From Mucilaginibacter rubeus (GTDB lineage Bacteria > Bacteroidota > Bacteroidia > Sphingobacteriales > Sphingobacteriaceae): a stretch of DNA of 64,000 nt. The stretch is taken from contig NZ_BMKD01000006.1 of NCBI RefSeq assembly GCF_014643835.1, positions 385,883 to 449,882 of the forward strand. Direction: 5' to 3'. Numbering within the stretch: the stretch's first letter is position 1; each line of letters begins with the position of its first letter. The position numbers and the translations under genes were made by a program. Below, one piece after another: positions 36,622 through 46,719 of the stretch. Under the pieces are notes generated by a model. The model searched no databases. It was not told the DNA's origin and saw only the letters and a program-made list of their open reading frames with translations.

Positions 36622-39600
36622 ATGAGAAAATTTTTACTACTCAGGCATGGGGGAAACCCTCATGTGCAGTGGCCGCCCAGTAAATGGAGCCCCAAAGTAA
36701 TGCTAATCGCTTTTTTCATCATGACCGGTTTCCTTTTTTCGTTTAGCGCATCCGCGCAAAATAAAATTAAGGTAACAGGCAACGTGGTTGATACCACCGG
36801 CCAGGTACTTACCGGCGTAGCCGTACGGGTACAGGGCACACAGGGGGGTACCACAACCGATGCGCAAGGCAATTTCAGCATTAACGTACCGGGTGCAAAC
36901 AGCACTTTGGTTTTTACTTACATCGGTTTTACTACACTCGAATTACCGTTAAACGGCCAAACAGCCGTAAAAGTGCGGTTGCGTGCCACAAACTCGGCTT
37001 TACAGGAGGTGGTTGTTACGGGTTACGGTACGCAAAAGAAGGCATCTATCACAGGTGCCATTTCAACAGTTACCAGTAAAGACCTCGACCGCGTACATGC
37101 CGGTTCAACTGTAAGTACAGGTTTGGCAGGTAAAATTCCGGGTGTAACTTTCAGGATGTCTGAAGGCAGGCCTGGTGCCAGCGCCAGCATCCAGATCCGT
37201 AACATGGGTACGCCTTTATATGTAATTGACGGGATCCAGCAGGATGAAGGCCAGTTTAACAACCTTGCTCCTAACGATGTGGAAAGCATTTCTGTTTTGA
37301 AAGACGCTTCGGCAGCTATCTACGGTGTACGTGCGGCTAACGGTGTAGTAGTGGTAACTACCAAAAAAGGCGCAGGTGAAGCCCGCATCAATATTGATGC
37401 TTACACCGGTTACCAAAACTGGTACAGGTTCCCCAACGTATTAACCAATTCATATGATTACATGCGTTACCGCGCTGATGCCGAGGTAAACAGCAATGGC
37501 TCAACCAGCATTACCCAAGCCGAGCTTGATAAGTATAAAGCCGGCACCGAAAAAGGTTACCAAAGCTTTAACTGGCGCGATTATGTTTTGAAAAGCAATA
37601 ACAACGCCCCGCAAAACTCGGTGAATGCCAATTTTACCGGCGGTAACGACAGGGTTAACTATTATGTTTCGGCAACTAACCTTTATCAAAATTCGCAGTT
37701 GGGTAAAGAGTATAAATTTAACCGTTCAAATATCCAGTCGAACGTTTCGGTTAAAGTGGCCAACGGTTTAAAAGTAAGCCTGGACATTAACGGCCGTATC
37801 GAAACCCGCGAAAACCCTGGCGTACCGGGTGGTGATGATTACTTCCTTGCCCGTTTTGCCGTTTTAAGGAATACACCGCTTGAGCGCCCGTATGCCAACG
37901 ATAATCCGGCATACCTTAATGATATCGGCCATACCGAATCAAACTATGCCTTCCTTAACAAAAAGCTTTCGGGGCTTTATCACAGTGACTGGCGTGTGCT
38001 TCAAAGCAACTTCGGTGTTGAATATCAGATACCAGGCGTGAAAGGTTTAAACGTAAGAGGCTTATATTCATACTATATCGCCGATTACTTGCTTAATAAC
38101 CAGGAGTATACCTATAACGCGTATACCTACAGACCCGCTACCGATACCTATGATGTAACCGGCGGCAGCACCAACCCATGGCGCGAACGTGAGCAACGTA
38201 AAGAGTTTGCCAAAACTTACCAATGGCAAATTAATTATAACAACAGTTTTGGTAAACATACCATTGGCGCTACGTTTGTTTCTGAACGTATTGAGTTAAA
38301 ACATTTACGTAACTGGATCCATGCTTCGCCAATTTCAAATAACCTGCCATTGATCTACTTCCCAACAGCCGATCAATACCAGGATAGCGATAATACCGAA
38401 ACCCGTATAGGTTACATCGGTCGTGTAAACTATAACTATGACAACCGCTATTATTTAGAAGCTTCGGCAAGGCGGGATGCATCTTATTTGTTTGCTCCTG
38501 ATAAACGTGTTGGCTATTTCCCGGGTGTATCTGCCGGCTGGCGCATCACACAGGAAGGTTTCATGAAAAAGTTATTAGGCGAAAACAGTATCCTGAATGA
38601 TTTGAAATTCCGTGGTTCATACGGTGTGTTAGGTGACGACCGTGATCCGGGAAATTCAGCTAATCCTATTGTGGCCCCATATGCTTATTTGCCAGGTTAC
38701 AACTACAACCAGGGCACCTATATTTTTGATGGCAACGCGGTTATCACTTCAAGGGATAAAGGGATCCCTGTAACCCGTATTTCATGGCTGAAAAGTAAAA
38801 TTACCGATGTTGCTGCCGATTTCAGCTTGTTTAACAGTTCACTGAATGGTACTATCGATTATTTCTATCGTAAACGTACCGGCTTGTTAGGTACTAAAAA
38901 TGATGTTGTGGTACCTATTGAAATAGGCTACTCTTTGCCGAAGGAAAACGCGAGCAGCGATTCGCAACGCGGTTTTGAGATCTCGCTTAACTATAACGGT
39001 AAAATTGGCAAAGCAAGCTATAATATAGGCGGTAACTTTGGCTACACCCGCCAAAAAAACCTGCAAAGCTATAACCCGCTATTCTTTAACTCATGGGATC
39101 AATACCGCAACTCGACCGAAAACAGGTACTCGCATATCGACTGGGGCTACCAGGTTATTGGCCAGTTTACGTCGCAGGAACAGATCAACAACTATACTAT
39201 CAACAACGATGGCAAAGGTAACCGTACCTTATTGCCGGGCGACCTGATGTATAAAGATCAGAATGGCGATGGAAAAATTGACCAGTATGACGAGCGCCCT
39301 ATAGGTTTCGGTTATGGTACACAGCCTAATATCAACTTCGGCTTTACAGTTGGTGCTGCTTATAAAGGCTTTGATTTCCATGCCGATTTTTCAGGTGGTG
39401 CAGGTTATACCTGGTTCCAGAATTATGAAACCCGCTGGGCGTTCCAGAACAATGGTAACCTGAACTCGATATTTGAAGACAGGTGGCACCGCCAGGATAT
39501 GTTTGATTTAAACAGTCCGTGGGTACCGGGTAAATATCCGGCAAACAGGGTGAACCCAGGTTTTGGTCATAGCGATTACGAGCTAAACGGCCAGCGTAAC

Positions 39601-39846
39601 TCAACTTTTTGGTTGCATAGTGTAAGGTATTTAAGGGCCAGGACTTTAGAACTGGGCTATTCATTGCCGACTGATATGCTTAAGAAAGTGAAGATCAGGA
39701 GAGCGAGATTTTATGTTAACGCGTACAACATGTTTTCATTTGATAACCTGAAACAGTATGGCGTTGACCCGGAAACTACCGATGATAATGGTTTACAGTT
39801 TCCGCAAAGTAAGGTACTCAACTTCGGCGTTAATTTAACCTTTTAA
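36622..39846 (+). CDS. SusC/RagA family TonB-dependent outer-membrane transporter
   Basis: A 1074-residue importer of oligosaccharides across the outer membrane. The signal peptide ends about residue 46 (SFSASAQ) after an unusually long N-region. A carboxypeptidase-D-like domain spans about 48-125 (VTGNVVDTTGQVLTGVAVRV). It is followed by the SusC signature EVVVTGYG (129-136), a plug domain (about 140-255, PLYVIDGIQ, ISVLKDASAAIYGVRAANG) and a 22-strand-type barrel ending in VLNFGVNLTF. No extra STN signalling domain is seen, so it is not a sigma/anti-sigma transducer. The SusD gene starts 24 bases after it. The leader before the ATG carries AACCAATTA. Confidence 0.97.
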   Translation: MRKFLLLRHGGNPHVQWPPSKWSPKVMLIAFFIMTGFLFSFSASAQNKIKVTGNVVDTTGQVLTGVAVRVQGTQGGTTTDAQGNFSINVPGANSTLVFTYIGFTTLELPLNGQTAVKVRLRATNSALQEVVVTGYGTQKKASITGAISTVTSKDLDRVHAGSTVSTGLAGKIPGVTFRMSEGRPGASASIQIRNMGTPLYVIDGIQQDEGQFNNLAPNDVESISVLKDASAAIYGVRAANGVVVVTTKKGAGEARINIDAYTGYQNWYRFPNVLTNSYDYMRYRADAEVNSNGSTSITQAELDKYKAGTEKGYQSFNWRDYVLKSNNNAPQNSVNANFTGGNDRVNYYVSATNLYQNSQLGKEYKFNRSNIQSNVSVKVANGLKVSLDINGRIETRENPGVPGGDDYFLARFAVLRNTPLERPYANDNPAYLNDIGHTESNYAFLNKKLSGLYHSDWRVLQSNFGVEYQIPGVKGLNVRGLYSYYIADYLLNNQEYTYNAYTYRPATDTYDVTGGSTNPWREREQRKEFAKTYQWQINYNNSFGKHTIGATFVSERIELKHLRNWIHASPISNNLPLIYFPTADQYQDSDNTETRIGYIGRVNYNYDNRYYLEASARRDASYLFAPDKRVGYFPGVSAGWRITQEGFMKKLLGENSILNDLKFRGSYGVLGDDRDPGNSANPIVAPYAYLPGYNYNQGTYIFDGNAVITSRDKGIPVTRISWLKSKITDVAADFSLFNSSLNGTIDYFYRKRTGLLGTKNDVVVPIEIGYSLPKENASSDSQRGFEISLNYNGKIGKASYNIGGNFGYTRQKNLQSYNPLFFNSWDQYRNSTENRYSHIDWGYQVIGQFTSQEQINNYTINNDGKGNRTLLPGDLMYKDQNGDGKIDQYDERPIGFGYGTQPNINFGFTVGAAYKGFDFHADFSGGAGYTWFQNYETRWAFQNNGNLNSIFEDRWHRQDMFDLNSPWVPGKYPANRVNPGFGHSDYELNGQRNSTFWLHSVRYLRARTLELGYSLPTDMLKKVKIRRARFYVNAYNMFSFDNLKQYGVDPETTDDNGLQFPQSKVLNFGVNLTF

Positions 39847-39870
39847 TTAATTCCTAAAGTTTAAAAGCAA

Positions 39871-41814
39871 ATGAAAAAGATTTCAATTATAACAATGCTG
39901 GCAATCTCTGTAGTAGCGGGATCGTGCAGAAAAGATAGTTCATTTTTAGATGTGCCGCCTAAACAGGTGCTGCCAACAGATCTGGCATTTTCAGACCCTG
40001 CCCTGGTACTTTCAATCCTTGGCGATCTTTATGACAGACAACGCGATTTCTCAAGTTTAGATGGTTATCCCTCAAGAGAATATCCTCAGTCACCAAATGG
40101 TGACAGGGAGCCGGGATGGCGCACATTCGCTGATTTCAGCGAGGCTTTCCCTTCAGAAAATGGCAGCAGCTTCCTTGTGCAACGTACAGGCTGGGGCTAC
40201 GGCGAATGGGCAATATGGGATTATGGTTATATCCGCGACCTGAACCTTTTTATACAACGTGCAACCGCGGCCACCAAACTTACCGAAGGTGATAAAGCGC
40301 GTTTTATTGCCGAGGCCCGCTTTTTACGCGCTAACTATTATTTTGAAATGGTTAAACGTATGGGTGGCGTTCCGTTAATTACCGATCCGTTGGCTTATGA
40401 TTACTCCGGTAACGTTACCCCGCTTCAAAGGCCGCGTGCTAAAGAATCAGAAGTATATGATTTTATTATCAGCGAAGCAGAGGCTATTAAATCAATACTC
40501 CCGGCAGATGTTAACCAAAAATCAAGGGCAACTAAAGCGGCAGCATTAGCCATGGAAGCAAGGGCTGCACTATATGCAGGTTCAATTGCAAAATATGGCG
40601 CCACTACGCCCCAGGTATCATTACCGGGGAACGAAGTTGGTATTCCTTCTACGCAGGCTAATGCTTATTATACCAAAGCATTGAGCGCTTCTCAGGAAAT
40701 TATTAACGGTTCGGCAGGCAGCTACCAGTTATACAAAGTACTTCCTGACCTGAGCGATAACTTCGCTGCTATTTTCCTTGATAAAAGCAGTGTAAACCAG
40801 GAAGCTATATTTGTTGAGGACTTTAAAGCCAACGGCGGTAAAGTACACGGGTTTACCACTAATGATCAGCCATTCTCAATGTCCGACGAAGGTTTGGACG
40901 CAGGTCGTTTAAATCCGTCGTTGAACCTGGTTGAGGCTTTTGAAAAGCTGGATAATACCTACGCGCCAATTGCAACAAAAGATGCGGGAGGTAATCCTGT
41001 GTATTATACCAACCAGCTTGACGCTTTTGCAGGCAGGGATGCACGACTTGCAGGTACGGTATTGTTACCAAATGGCTTATTCAAAGGTAAAAGGACTGAG
41101 GTTTTTGCAGGCTACCAGCTTGGCGATGGTACAGTGATCAGCAGCGGCGACGCTACTATAACACAGGATGTACCGGGACTTGGTAAAAATATCCAGGTTG
41201 TTGGCAAAGACGGCCCTGTTAATGGATTGGAGTTTCGCACGCAAACCGGGTTTTATATCCGTAAGTATCTTGATCCAACGGTAGGCTCTGGCCGTCGCGG
41301 CCGCGGAAGCGACGTTAACTTTATCCGTTACCGTTATGCCGAAGTGCTGTTGAATGCTGCAGAGGCTGCCTTTGAACTTGGCCAAACAGGTACTGCGCTT
41401 GGTTATATTAACCAGGTAAGGTCACGTGCAGGATTAACCACTCCCCTGGCTGCACTCACCTTTGACAGGATAGTGCATGAGCGGAGGGTTGAGCTTGCAT
41501 TTGAGGGGCACACCCTATATGATATGAAACGCTGGAGACTTGCCACAAGAGTTTGGGATGGTGCCCAAATGTCGGTTGCTGATCTGGTTAGCAATATTGG
41601 TAGTGCTACCAAACACAATACCCAGCCTTTCGGTTTATGGCCTTATAAGTATTTCAATCCGGGTAATCCTAATAGCGGAAAATGGATCTTTAAAGAAGTA
41701 AAACCGAGTGCTGTAACGGGTGCCAACAGGTTCCAGATAGGTAATTATTATTCACAAATAGGTGATGATATATTATCAGCAAATCCTAAAATTGTAAAGC
41801 AACCAAATCAATAG
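39871..41814 (+). CDS. SusD/RagB family surface glycan-binding lipoprotein
   Basis: A 647-residue lipoprotein (signal to VAGSC, Cys19) that caps the SusC pore and binds glycan at the cell surface. Features: the N-terminal LDVPPKQVLPTDLAFSDP, a helical TPR core (ARFLRANYYFEMVKRMGGVP, AAALAMEARAALYAGS), and the C-terminal SusD hallmark RYRYAEVLLNAAEAAFELG with INQVRSRAGL and ERRVELAFEGHTLYDMKRW. Co-operonic with SusC (24 bases) and the DUF3823 gene (19 bases). Confidence 0.96.
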   Translation: MKKISIITMLAISVVAGSCRKDSSFLDVPPKQVLPTDLAFSDPALVLSILGDLYDRQRDFSSLDGYPSREYPQSPNGDREPGWRTFADFSEAFPSENGSSFLVQRTGWGYGEWAIWDYGYIRDLNLFIQRATAATKLTEGDKARFIAEARFLRANYYFEMVKRMGGVPLITDPLAYDYSGNVTPLQRPRAKESEVYDFIISEAEAIKSILPADVNQKSRATKAAALAMEARAALYAGSIAKYGATTPQVSLPGNEVGIPSTQANAYYTKALSASQEIINGSAGSYQLYKVLPDLSDNFAAIFLDKSSVNQEAIFVEDFKANGGKVHGFTTNDQPFSMSDEGLDAGRLNPSLNLVEAFEKLDNTYAPIATKDAGGNPVYYTNQLDAFAGRDARLAGTVLLPNGLFKGKRTEVFAGYQLGDGTVISSGDATITQDVPGLGKNIQVVGKDGPVNGLEFRTQTGFYIRKYLDPTVGSGRRGRGSDVNFIRYRYAEVLLNAAEAAFELGQTGTALGYINQVRSRAGLTTPLAALTFDRIVHERRVELAFEGHTLYDMKRWRLATRVWDGAQMSVADLVSNIGSATKHNTQPFGLWPYKYFNPGNPNSGKWIFKEVKPSAVTGANRFQIGNYYSQIGDDILSANPKIVKQPNQ

Positions 41815-41833
41815 GTATTAATAATTAACCATC

Positions 41834-42535
41834 ATGAAAATAAAATTTCATCATATCATACTTGGGCTCTTACTTGCTACCATGGGTTGCAAGAAGGATA
41901 ACTATGATGCGCCCTCATCAAAACTTACCGGTCGTCTTACTTATAAAGGGGCGGCAATTAACGTTGAATATAATCAGGTCCCTTTCGAGCTTTATCAGCC
42001 GGGCTTTGGTAAAACAGGTGCAATTAAGGGCACCTTCCAACAGGATGGCAGTTACTCAACGCTTTTGTTTAACGGTAATTACAAATTTACCATTCCGCCA
42101 AATCAAGGCCCATTTATGTGGAAAGAACTTGCCTCGGGTAAAAGGGATACATTGGCTGTAACTGTCAGCGGTAGCCAAACTCTTGATATTGAGGTAACTC
42201 CATATTACCTTATTAATAATACCAAAATAACGGGTGCCAGTAAAGTTGTTACCGCCGTATTTGATTTACAAAAGGTTATAACCGATGCCAATGCCAAAAA
42301 TATAGAAGCTGTTGTGTTGTATATTAACAAAACTCAGTTTGTATCAGCAGGTGATAATCAAATTGCATCTACTAATATTGCTGGTTCGGCAATTACAAAC
42401 ATGAATAACGTCAGCATAAGCGTAAATGTGCCAACTATAACACCTACGCAAAATTATGTGTTCGCTCGTGTAGGACTTAAAGTTGCAGATGTTGAAGATA
42501 TGATTTTCTCGCCTGTAGTGAAGGTTAACTACTAA
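41834..42535 (+). CDS. DUF3823 surface lipoprotein (SusE-like position)
   Basis: A 233-residue lipoprotein (ATMGC, Cys19, then KKDNYDAPSS, which resembles a surface-export signal). It has the DUF3823 pattern: an N-terminal Ig-like domain with LTGRLTYKGAAINV and FELYQPGFGKTGAIKGTF, then a second sandwich with ATVDVEVTPYY-like IEVTPYYLINNTKI. Proteins of this family follow SusD and are thought to be surface glycan-binding proteins. It is the last gene before a strong terminator. Confidence 0.88.
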   Translation: MKIKFHHIILGLLLATMGCKKDNYDAPSSKLTGRLTYKGAAINVEYNQVPFELYQPGFGKTGAIKGTFQQDGSYSTLLFNGNYKFTIPPNQGPFMWKELASGKRDTLAVTVSGSQTLDIEVTPYYLINNTKITGASKVVTAVFDLQKVITDANAKNIEAVVLYINKTQFVSAGDNQIASTNIAGSAITNMNNVSISVNVPTITPTQNYVFARVGLKVADVEDMIFSPVVKVNY

Positions 42536-42544
42536 AATTATAAT

Positions 42545-42576
42545 AAGGCCCCGCTTCATGGCGGGGCCATTTTTTT
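42545..42576 (+). terminator. Strong terminator after the SusC/SusD/DUF3823 operon
   Basis: The stem GGCCCCGC/GCGGGGCC (42547-42554 with 42561-42568) is followed by ATTTTTTT. It lies 12 bases past the DUF3823 stop, separating the import genes from the enzyme genes, although read-through is common in such loci. Confidence 0.85.
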
Positions 42577-42621
42577 CTCCCTGCATAATTAATTACATAA
42601 TATCCTTACACTTCAAAACTG

Positions 42622-44463
42622 ATGAAGAAACTATCGCTTTGCCTGTCTCTTTTTATTACTACTTATCTATCTGCCAATGCACAGCAAGGCGAATGGCATT
42701 TGATAAAAGACAGGATCACTACCCCATGGGCCGAAAAGGTTGACCCTAAGGCACCGCTTCCCGAATATCCACGCCCGCAAATGGTACGTGGCAACTGGCA
42801 AAATCTTAATGGTTTATGGAACTATGCCATAGTGCCTAAAGCAACTACAGGGCCTGCCAAATATGAAGGAAAGATCCTGGTGCCTTTCGCGGTTGAATCT
42901 GCCCTGTCGGGAGTGGGTAAAACGGTGGGTAAGGATAGCATGTTGTGGTATAAAACAACCATCAGCTTAAATAAAACATTAAAAGGTAAAGATGTACTGC
43001 TGCATTTTGGTGCGGTTGACTGGCGTACCGAAGTATTTGTAAACGGTAAAAGTGCCGGCATCCATGAAGGCGGCTTTGATCCTTTTACATTTAACATTAC
43101 CCCTTATTTAAAAGGCGGTTCAAAACAGGAAATTACCGTAAGCGTGTGGGACCCGACAGATGATGGTCCGCAGCCGCGTGGTAAACAGGTAAAAAAGCCC
43201 GAAGGAATCTGGTATACTCCTGTTACCGGCATCTGGCAAACTGTTTGGTTGGAAGGTGTAGCTAAAACACACATTGAAGCCACCAAACAAACCCCTAACA
43301 TTGACGCTCACACACTATCGGTTTCGGCCGAAGTTACCAATAGCCAACCGGGCGATAAGCTGAAGATCAGCGCCTGGAACGGCAAAACCCTCGTATCCGA
43401 AAAAACAATTGATGCCGGCGAAACTGCTGTGCTGGATATCAAAGATCAGCATCTATGGTCAACTACCGATCCTTTTTTGTATGACCTGAAAGTTGCCGTT
43501 ATCCGCAATAACAAAGCTGTTGATGAGGTAGGCAGCTACTTTGCCATGCGCAAAATTTCGCTTGGAGCTGATGCCAACGGCATTCAGCGCATGTTGCTGA
43601 ACAACAAATTTGTGTTTCAATACGGCCCGCTTGATCAGGGCTGGTGGCCTGATGGCTTATACACCCCGCCAACATATGAGGCTATGAGCTTTGATATTGA
43701 TAAGTTGAAGGAAATGGGCTTTAACATGATCCGCAAGCACATTAAGGTGGAGCCGGCACGTTATTATGCTTATTGCGATAAAACAGGTATGCTGCTTTGG
43801 CAGGATATGCCGAGCGGCGATTTAGGCAACCATTGGGAAAATCGTCCCGGCGTGCTTGACCGCGCAACTGACCAGCAACGTACTCCCGAATCTGAAAGCT
43901 ACTATCGCAAAGAGTGGAACGCTATCATTAACTCATTATATAACTATCCATGCATCGTAGTCTGGACTCCGTTTAACGAGGCCTGGGGACAGTTTAAAAC
44001 TGTGGAGATCACCGAATGGACGATGAAAAAAGACCCGTCACGTTTGGTGAACAGTGCCAGCGGTGGCAACTTCTACGATACCGGTAACATTGTCGATTTG
44101 CATAACTATCCGCACCCTGCTATGCCACGTCCTGAGATCTTCGGTAAAACTAAAGCGGTTGTTTTAGGCGAGTTTGGTGGTTTGGGCTGGCCGGTTGACG
44201 GACATACCTGGCAGGCCAATAAAAACTGGGGCTACCAAAACTTCAAAAACGGCGACGACCTGTTTAAAAGATATTCAACCTTTACCGATAGGCTGGAAGA
44301 ATTGATTAAAGTTGGCCTTTCGGCAGCAGTATATACACAAACAACAGATGTGGAGGGCGAAGTAAACGGCTTCATGACCTATGATCGCAAGGTGATTAAA
44401 ATGCCTGTTGAATTGTTACAAAAAGCCAACAGCAAACTGTACGATCCGGCCCTGGTGAAATAA
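42622..44463 (+). CDS. Glycoside hydrolase family 2 protein
   Basis: A 613-residue secreted enzyme (signal peptide 1-20, ending LSANA). GH2 sugar-binding sandwich at about 55-215 (GNWQNLNGLWNYAIV, VDWRTEVFVNGKSAGIHEGGF), Ig-like domain at about 216-310, and TIM barrel from about 320 (GFNMIRKHIKVEPARYYAYC). Catalytic residues are Glu453 in TPFNEAWGQF (acid/base) and Glu517 in VVLGEFGG (nucleophile). It is much shorter than LacZ and lacks the C-terminal domains, like many PUL exo-enzymes. Specificity (beta-galactosidase, beta-glucuronidase or other) cannot be fixed. The next gene begins 11 bases later. Confidence 0.93.
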   Translation: MKKLSLCLSLFITTYLSANAQQGEWHLIKDRITTPWAEKVDPKAPLPEYPRPQMVRGNWQNLNGLWNYAIVPKATTGPAKYEGKILVPFAVESALSGVGKTVGKDSMLWYKTTISLNKTLKGKDVLLHFGAVDWRTEVFVNGKSAGIHEGGFDPFTFNITPYLKGGSKQEITVSVWDPTDDGPQPRGKQVKKPEGIWYTPVTGIWQTVWLEGVAKTHIEATKQTPNIDAHTLSVSAEVTNSQPGDKLKISAWNGKTLVSEKTIDAGETAVLDIKDQHLWSTTDPFLYDLKVAVIRNNKAVDEVGSYFAMRKISLGADANGIQRMLLNNKFVFQYGPLDQGWWPDGLYTPPTYEAMSFDIDKLKEMGFNMIRKHIKVEPARYYAYCDKTGMLLWQDMPSGDLGNHWENRPGVLDRATDQQRTPESESYYRKEWNAIINSLYNYPCIVVWTPFNEAWGQFKTVEITEWTMKKDPSRLVNSASGGNFYDTGNIVDLHNYPHPAMPRPEIFGKTKAVVLGEFGGLGWPVDGHTWQANKNWGYQNFKNGDDLFKRYSTFTDRLEELIKVGLSAAVYTQTTDVEGEVNGFMTYDRKVIKMPVELLQKANSKLYDPALVK

Positions 44464-44474
44464 TATCTTTACGT

Positions 44475-46547
44475 ATGACTATAAAAAATAGTATAAAACT
44501 GATGCGCAGGGAGGTTTGTCTTTCTGTGGCGATGATCTGTGCGGGCTTTGCAACTGTGAATGCCCAGAGCGTGAAAGCAACCACGGTAACAACGGTTGAT
44601 AACAAAGGCGCGAATGCTTTTTATGTAAATAACCGAGCCCCCTTGCAGAGGCAATATTTTACCAAATTGCCTACCGGTAGCATTGAAGCCGGCGGCTGGC
44701 TTAAAAAGATGATGGAACTGCAGCGCGACGGTTTAACCGGTAACCTTGGCGAAATCAGTGCGTGGCTTTCAAAAACCAACAATGCGTGGCTTAATAAAGA
44801 GGGCAAAGGCGAATATGGTTGGGAAGAGTTGCCTTACTGGCTAAAGGGTTATGCTGATATAGCCTACACGCTGAAAGATAAAAAGATGATTGCCGAAACG
44901 AAATTCTGGATAGATGCCGTACTGAACAATCAGCGTGACAACGGTGATTTTGGTCCGGCGGTTGAGCATAACGGTAATCGCGACCTTTGGACTAACATGC
45001 CTATGCTTTGGTGCCTGCAATCCTATTACGAATACACCAAAGATTCCCGCGTTATCCCTTTCATGACTAAATACTTTAAGTATGAGTTAGCTACGCCTGA
45101 TAATAAATTTTTGGAAGATTACTGGGAAAACAGCCGTGGCGGGGATAATATGCTGAGTGTTTACTGGCTATATAACCGCACCGGCGATAAGTTTTTGCTT
45201 GACTTAGCTACCAAACTTGACAAAAATACAGCCGACTGGCGCCAGGCTAATAACCTGCCCAACTGGCACAATGTTAACGTAGCGCAGTGTTTCCGTGAGC
45301 CGGCAACTTATTACCTGCAAAGTCATGATAAAAAAGATCTGGATGCTACATACAATGATTTTAAACTGATTCGTGACATCTATGGCCAGGTTCCAGGCGG
45401 TATGTTCGGTGCTGATGAAAACGCCCGTAAGGGTTATGATGATCCGCGCCAGGCAGTAGAAACCTGTGGTTTGGTAGAGCAAATGACATCCGACCAGATG
45501 TTATTGGGCAATACCGGCGACCGTTTCTGGGCAGAGAATTGCGAGGACGTAGCTTTCAATACCTTCCCGGCTGCCTTTATGCCCGATTATCGTGCTTTAC
45601 GTTATCTAACTGCACCTAACATGGTGGTGAGTGATGGTAAAAACCACCATCCGGGTATTGCCAATGAAGGGCCGTTTTTGATGATGAACCCTTTCGGCAG
45701 CCGTTGCTGCCAGCATAACCACGCTGCTGGTTGGGTATATTATGCCGAAAACAGCTGGATGGCTACCCCTGATAACGGCATAGCTGCCCTGCTTTACACC
45801 GAAGGTAAGGTGAACGCGAAGGTCGGTAACGGAACTACGGTAAGCATCGCCGAAACAAGTCACTATCCATTCCAGGATCAGATCAACTTTATGGTTAATA
45901 CGCCAAAAGCAGTCGATTTCCCGCTTTACCTGCGGATCCCGGAATGGTGCAAAGGCGCATCGGTAAAAGTTAATGGCGTCGCTGTAGATGTAAATACCTC
46001 AACAGGCGATTATATCCGCTTAGCTAAAAACTGGAAAAATGGCGATAAAGTAACGCTTCAGTTGCCAATGCAGCTTAAGGTGAAAGAATGGGCTAAAAAC
46101 AAAAATAGCGTAAGTGTTAGCTATGGCCCGCTTACCTATTCTTTGAAAATAGAAGAGCAATATACCAAAGGAGATAACCTGAAAGATGCTCAGGGCGATT
46201 CGCACTGGCAACCCGGTGCTGACCCTCAAAAATGGCCTTCGTATAACATCTATGCAGCATCCCCATGGAATTATGGTTTACTGATAGATGAGCAACATCC
46301 TGAAAAATCGATAGAGGTTGTTCACCGCGCGTGGCCAAAGGACAATAATCCGTTCACCAATACCACTGCGCCGATAGAGTTGAAAGCAAAAGGTAAACAG
46401 CTGCCCGGTTGGAAGATAGATGAAACAGGTTTATGCGGTGTATTGCCACAAAGTCCGGTTAAAACTGAGGAACCTGCTAAAGAACTAACATTGGTACCTA
46501 TGGGCGGGGCAAGGTTAAGGATCTCGGCTTTCCCGGTTGCTGAATAA
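44475..46547 (+). CDS. Beta-L-arabinofuranosidase-type (GH127/DUF1680) protein
   Basis: A 690-residue secreted enzyme (signal peptide ending VNAQ at about 31). It has the alpha/alpha-barrel of the DUF1680 family followed by beta-sandwiches (FPLYLRIPEWCKGASVKVNG). The zinc/cysteine site of GH127 enzymes is conserved: Glu329 and Cys331 in AVETCGL, and Cys411-Cys412 in SRCCQHN, with the second Cys expected to be the nucleophile. The spacing is close to that of characterised HypBA1 (338, 340, 417, 418). The family removes beta-L-arabinofuranose from arabinans and related glycans. It is tightly linked to the GH2 gene. A later ATG at 44502 is also possible. Confidence 0.9.
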   Translation: MTIKNSIKLMRREVCLSVAMICAGFATVNAQSVKATTVTTVDNKGANAFYVNNRAPLQRQYFTKLPTGSIEAGGWLKKMMELQRDGLTGNLGEISAWLSKTNNAWLNKEGKGEYGWEELPYWLKGYADIAYTLKDKKMIAETKFWIDAVLNNQRDNGDFGPAVEHNGNRDLWTNMPMLWCLQSYYEYTKDSRVIPFMTKYFKYELATPDNKFLEDYWENSRGGDNMLSVYWLYNRTGDKFLLDLATKLDKNTADWRQANNLPNWHNVNVAQCFREPATYYLQSHDKKDLDATYNDFKLIRDIYGQVPGGMFGADENARKGYDDPRQAVETCGLVEQMTSDQMLLGNTGDRFWAENCEDVAFNTFPAAFMPDYRALRYLTAPNMVVSDGKNHHPGIANEGPFLMMNPFGSRCCQHNHAAGWVYYAENSWMATPDNGIAALLYTEGKVNAKVGNGTTVSIAETSHYPFQDQINFMVNTPKAVDFPLYLRIPEWCKGASVKVNGVAVDVNTSTGDYIRLAKNWKNGDKVTLQLPMQLKVKEWAKNKNSVSVSYGPLTYSLKIEEQYTKGDNLKDAQGDSHWQPGADPQKWPSYNIYAASPWNYGLLIDEQHPEKSIEVVHRAWPKDNNPFTNTTAPIELKAKGKQLPGWKIDETGLCGVLPQSPVKTEEPAKELTLVPMGGARLRISAFPVAE

Positions 46548-46553
46548 TGAAAA

Positions 46554-46685
46554 ATGCAGATGGGGGCTTACAGTTACACAACCAAACGCACATCCATCCA
46601 TGCCGCTGAATTGGAGTTTAACGGTGAAACACTGGTTTGCGACAGGGATAAGCCATTTAGTTTCTGGCTGGCCGACGTCAAATAA
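46554..46685 (+). pseudogene. Possible small ORF or gene remnant (43 aa)
   Basis: An ATG-started frame of 43 residues (MQMGAYSYTTKRT ... PFSFWLADVK) begins 7 bases after the GH127-type stop and ends 35 bases before the next gene. The ending ELEFNGETLVCDRD resembles a beta-sandwich C-terminus, so it may be what is left of a lost neighbour. No family is recognised; it may also be chance. Confidence 0.3.
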
Positions 46686-46719
46686 AATATCGACAGAAAT
46701 AAAAAGAATATAATTGGTT

